DNA from: Candidatus Melainabacteria bacterium
GTDB lineage: Bacteria; Cyanobacteriota; Vampirovibrionia; Obscuribacterales; Obscuribacteraceae
Length of the DNA stretch: 64,000 bases
Direction of reading: 5' to 3'
Assembly: GCA_017307165.1 (NCBI GenBank)
Contig: JAFKGK010000003.1
Coordinates: forward strand, 682,001-746,000
The notes below the pieces were generated by a model, which worked only from the letters and a program-made list of their open reading frames with translations, was not told the DNA's origin and made no database searches. A program made the translations under genes and the position numbers. Below, piece after piece: positions 62,501-64,000 of the stretch. The stretch's first letter is position 1, and every line of letters starts with the position of its first letter.

Positions 62501-62695
62501 CCTGTATTGATGACGGCGCTGGTGGCGGTGGTTGGTCTTTTGCCCAAGATCTTTTCCACAGGAACGGGGGCTGAGGTACAAAGGCCTCTCGCGACTGTGG
62601 TGCTGGGCGGTTTAATCACTGCGACTTTGCTGACTCTCGTGGTGTTGCCGGCGGTGTATTGCTTGATTAATAAAGATAAGACTGAAAATGGATAG
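59594..62695 (+). CDS. HME-RND heavy-metal efflux pump (CusA/CzcA family)
   Basis: A 1033-residue inner-membrane proton/metal antiporter. It opens MIERLISFALKQR...LPVDSFPDVSNVQVQI and has the two RND halves with twelve membrane helices. The proton-relay helix 4, GAVDFGIIVDAGVVMVENIF, has the Asp, Asp and Glu of the metal-exporting branch. LGSEFIPSLDEGPILLRTKLP follows. In place of the TGRAEIATDPMG string common in CzcA it has TGRSGTGPGLDGVE. Metal specificity is unclear. The ATG at 59594 is preferred to a TTG at 59582. Membrane-fusion and outer-membrane partners (CusB/CusC type), usually adjacent, are absent from both sides. Confidence 0.92.
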   Translation: MIERLISFALKQRLLIIAMAVGMSIWGVFSILSLPVDSFPDVSNVQVQIITEPEAMATEEVEALITYPIENALNGLPKIKKIRSASSFGLSVVTAIFEDDCDVYFARNLVQQRLTQVESSLPKDSVKPQLGPVISSFSQVFMYYLESQNHDNIDLRTIQDWFISRKLRSVPGVANVSTFGGFVKQYQVLIDPYRLHGFKLTLKDVVFALGNNNRNAGGNFIENAGEEVVIRGIGRIEDVSDIENIVLKEVDGTPVTVGRVAHVVVGKAFRRGSASYNGKGEVVTGIVLTRKGVNTKEVVEKVKAKFDEIQKELPRGVRMVPYYDQTQLVTKTIETVEEILLFSGGLVIIILTAVLMHIPSALIVSVIIPLSMLFSFICMKYTGLTANLMTLGAVDFGIIVDAGVVMVENIFRHLAHDGDNLQGPDGKTDLKKLVKSIGMAAKEVGRPIVFAIAIIVAVYLPLFTLEGIEGKMFHPLALTFVYALVGSLICSLTLIPVLCFFFMRKKLVEKHNPVLVWISDRYMPLLNTALNKPIKTLLAAVIGLVVAGAVLPFLGSEFIPSLDEGPILLRTKLPASVSHEDSRRVASAIESMMHDFPEVTEVVSRTGRSGTGPGLDGVESTDIYIGLKPRDKWQTCHNKEELVDKMAAKLKSVPGLMFSFSQPIADMIDDLVAGIRADLGVKIFGDDVDKLDSIAQSIKSEISSVRGAVDMQREQILGLPQLKIKIDRKMIARHGLNADDVLDVVQTALAGAEVTEVVEGTKRFGLLVRFMQDYRDTQEQIEMMLLDAPDGAKVPLKQLAHVTTERGLVAVNREEGTRRTAVLANVRGRDLGSFVAEAQEKVAKNVEIPRGYKVVWSGQFENQQRAMARLAVVVPIVLLLIFLLLFASFNSLRNAGLIMMNVPFAMIGGILALFISRQTLSVPAIIGFIALFGVAVQNGVILVSYIMQMQKQGMTVRESVIEGAKVRLRPVLMTALVAVVGLLPKIFSTGTGAEVQRPLATVVLGGLITATLLTLVVLPAVYCLINKDKTENG

Positions 62696-62710
62696 GTACA
62701 AATGATTGTC

Positions 62711-62869
62711 GGCAGATAGGATAGATTGTTGATCAGGGATGTGAAAATGATGGTAGGCAGATAGGATAGATTGAAGATCAGGGCTGGGTTTAAAAATGGT
62801 TGGCAGATAGGATAGATTGCCGGCCGCTGGTGCTGCGCAAGGCGGCCTACACAATCTACCCTATCTGCC
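62711..62869. repeat. Three direct and one inverted copy of an 18-base element
   Basis: ggcagataggatagattg occurs at 62711-62728, 62756-62773 and 62802-62819, with similar flanks (aaatgat before, gatcaggg after the first two), so the real unit is about 45 bases. An inverted copy with one mismatch is at 62852-62869. Copy 3 and the inverted copy frame ggccgc (62822-62827) and gcggcc (62843-62848), giving a long cruciform or hairpin. The inverted arm covers the stop of the NicO-like gene. May act as a bidirectional terminator for the converging genes, or be a repetitive (REP/MITE-like) element. The 62696-62860 gap holds nothing else. Confidence 0.8.
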
Positions 62870-63379
62870 TGCACCTCTTTTACTCATACTGATTACACTC
62901 TGATAATCAGCTTCGCCACATTCTTTCCCCATCATGATTTTCATCTGACCTTTGGCTACTACTCTCCACAACAAATATTTGATCCCGGTAAATACGCTAA
63001 ATCCTGCTGCTATAGCCCCACAAGCCACATATGCCGGGCGCAGGCCGGGCCGATTTGTCAGATTAACCATCCCCGAGCATGCTAGTGCAATCGCAGTATT
63101 GGCAATCATCAATCCACCTATAAATGCCATCAGAGTGCCGATCGCAACTGCCAAGAGCTCCGGAGCATGTGCTTGCACGCTACCCAGGCCAGCCAAGAGC
63201 ATCACTTGAGTCGCAGTCTCTGCTCCGATACCATGAATGATACCAATAACAAATGTCGTCTTAGGTGATAGATTGCGCAATGGCAGGCGGATCTGACCAT
63301 GAGCTTTTGACCTTTTAAATAGAGTCGCAAAAAGGTAAAGTCCCAGTACGATCAAAGGGGTGCTGCTTGCTCGCTCCAT
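62861..63379 (-). CDS. NicO-like nickel/cobalt transporter fragment (C-terminal half)
   Basis: A 172-residue membrane protein with about four helices. FVIGIIHGIGAETATQVMLL matches the second-half helix of NicO/UreH-type transporters (compare GLGFDTATEI), followed by AFIGGLMIANTAIALAC and GFSVFTGIKYLL. The metal-binding HxxxxDH motif, which lies in the N-terminal half of the family, is not present. The open frame continues upstream to 63643, but that part runs antisense to the DUF899 gene and does not look like protein; ATG 63379 is the likely start. Either a truncated pseudogene or a reduced family member. The repeat cluster overlaps its end. Confidence 0.58.
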   Translation of the reverse strand: MERASSTPLIVLGLYLFATLFKRSKAHGQIRLPLRNLSPKTTFVIGIIHGIGAETATQVMLLAGLGSVQAHAPELLAVAIGTLMAFIGGLMIANTAIALACSGMVNLTNRPGLRPAYVACGAIAAGFSVFTGIKYLLWRVVAKGQMKIMMGKECGEADYQSVISMSKRGAGR

Positions 63380-63396
63380 GAAGAGGATGGTTCGAT

Positions 63397-63402
63397 TATA
63401 AT
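63397..63402 (+). promoter_or_regulatory. Possible -10 element of the DUF899 gene
   Basis: TATAAT at 63397-63402, 27 bases ahead of the ATG at 63429, inside the 49-base divergent gap between the NicO-like and DUF899 genes. No good -35 is seen 16-18 bases upstream. The GCGATCGC octamer follows at 63406-63413. Confidence 0.4.
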
Positions 63403-63428
63403 CTGGCGATCGCCAATGGAGAATGACC

Positions 63429-64000
63429 ATGACCAAGCACAGAGTGGCCACCCGCGAACAATGGCTGGCAGAGCGCCTCGATTTGTTGGCAGCCGAAAAA
63501 GAGCACACCCGCCGTAGCGACGCCCTCGCCAGGCAGCGCCAGGAGCTACCCTGGGTCAAAGTAGAGCAAGAATACTCGTTTGAGACGCCCGAAGGCCAAG
63601 CCACCCTTGCGGATCTGTTTGGCGCCAACTCACAATTGCTCATCTATCATTTTATGTTTGGTCCAGACTTTAAGGCCGGCTGCCCATCCTGCTCGATGGT
63701 TGCGGAAGGCTTTGACGGCATGCACGTCCATCTCAAGCATCATGACGTGACTTTTACTGCCGTTTCGCGCGCGCCGCTCGCCAAACTGGAGGCATATAAA
63801 AAGAGAATGGAATGGAAATTTCCCTGGGTATCGAGTGGTGGCAGCACATTTAACGCAGATTTTGACGTGGCATTTACTGCAGAGCAGCAATCCTCTGGGA
63901 CCGTCACATACAACTACACCACAGAACCCGTCTTTGTCTGGCGGCCTGACCAAACCGGCGGTGGTGTCCAGGTAGAGCAGCAGTTTGCCTCTACATGCGG
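63429..64000 (+). CDS. DUF899 thioredoxin-fold family protein, 5' part (runs off right edge)
   Basis: The frame stays open from 63423 to the window end, giving about 190 residues with no stop. The sequence is typical of DUF899: ATREQWLAERLDLLAAEKEHTRRSDALARQRQELPWV, then FETPEGQATLADLFG, IYHFMFGPDFKAGCPSCSMVAEGFDG (CPSC redox-like pair) and FTAVSRAPLAKLEAYKKRMEWKFPWVSS. The family has a thioredoxin-like fold; the biochemical role is unknown. ATG 63429 is preferred over 63423 because ggag at 63417-63420 is then at a usual distance. Divergent from the NicO-like gene. Confidence 0.88.
   Translation, partial: MTKHRVATREQWLAERLDLLAAEKEHTRRSDALARQRQELPWVKVEQEYSFETPEGQATLADLFGANSQLLIYHFMFGPDFKAGCPSCSMVAEGFDGMHVHLKHHDVTFTAVSRAPLAKLEAYKKRMEWKFPWVSSGGSTFNADFDVAFTAEQQSSGTVTYNYTTEPVFVWRPDQTGGGVQVEQQFASTC

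Noticed and set aside
62711..62869. CRISPR-like array
   Set aside because: Only three 18-base repeats, intervening sequences resemble each other, one copy is inverted, and no cas genes are near.
63380..63643. N-terminal extension of the NicO-like protein
   Set aside because: Its residues are Ser/Arg/Cys-rich and antisense to the well-supported DUF899 gene.
1..64000. tRNA, rRNA, insertion sequences, prophage
   Set aside because: Intergenic regions were read for cloverleaf arms, terminal inverted repeats and transposase-like ORFs; none convincing was seen.

Overview
The window looks like chromosomal DNA of a diderm (Gram-negative-type) bacterium with balanced base composition. It has lipobox and Sec signal peptides, a LolA-like protein, an RND efflux pump and a TonB-like C-terminal domain. 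The mix of many secreted TPR proteins, TadE/TadG-like surface proteins, HTTM membrane proteins, a Ser/Thr kinase, a FIST sensor, a Ppx/GppA-HD phosphatase and five copies of the cyanobacterial-type octamer GCGATCGC suggests, as inference only, a relative of the non-photosynthetic Cyanobacteria sister group (Melainabacteria/Vampirovibrionia, for example the Obscuribacter type). No rRNA, tRNA, insertion sequence, phage or CRISPR was recognised. Genes are tightly packed, with many ATGA/TAATG stop-start overlaps and several convergent genes whose 3' ends overlap.

Layout. 1-3.7 kb: end of hemE, a protoporphyrinogen oxidase, and a Ppx/GppA-type phosphatase with a C-terminal HD domain. 3.7-7.5 kb (minus): a run encoding a haem-oxygenase-fold (UndA/TenA-like) protein, a LolA-like carrier, an ICMT-like membrane methyltransferase, a START-like protein and a TPR protein. 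7.6-15 kb (plus): a seven-gene operon with an alpha/beta hydrolase carrying Cys as nucleophile, an enolase-superfamily enzyme, a GH3-type acyl-adenylating enzyme, an Mpo1-like protein and three SDR enzymes. Together these two divergent runs look like an undescribed acyl or lipid pathway.

15-30.5 kb: a membrane-protein island. It holds three paralogues of a histidine-rich polytopic family, four GT-C (family 39-like) paralogues, a TPR protein with two degenerate retropepsin-like domains, and a TPR/HTTM/companion module. A second HTTM module lies at 37-40.2 kb.

30.6-36.9 kb: a TadE-type anchor fused to about 145 collagen-like Gly-X-Y triplets, a VWA-containing TadG-like protein, a TadE-like protein and a TPR protein, punctuated by clear terminators. 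40.2-48 kb: TrmJ-type methyltransferase, a membrane protein, a secreted hydrolase, a TPR-thioredoxin, a tandem array of GNRA-loop hairpins, fumC and a two-component system. 48-51.5 kb: a second TadE/TadE/TadG/TPR cluster. 51.5-64 kb: Ser/Thr kinase, APC-type permease, FIST protein, TonB-like protein, a Memo-AMMECR1 fusion, a degenerate M48 peptidase relative, an HME-RND pump without its usual partners, a repeat cluster, a half-length NicO-like protein and the start of a DUF899 protein.
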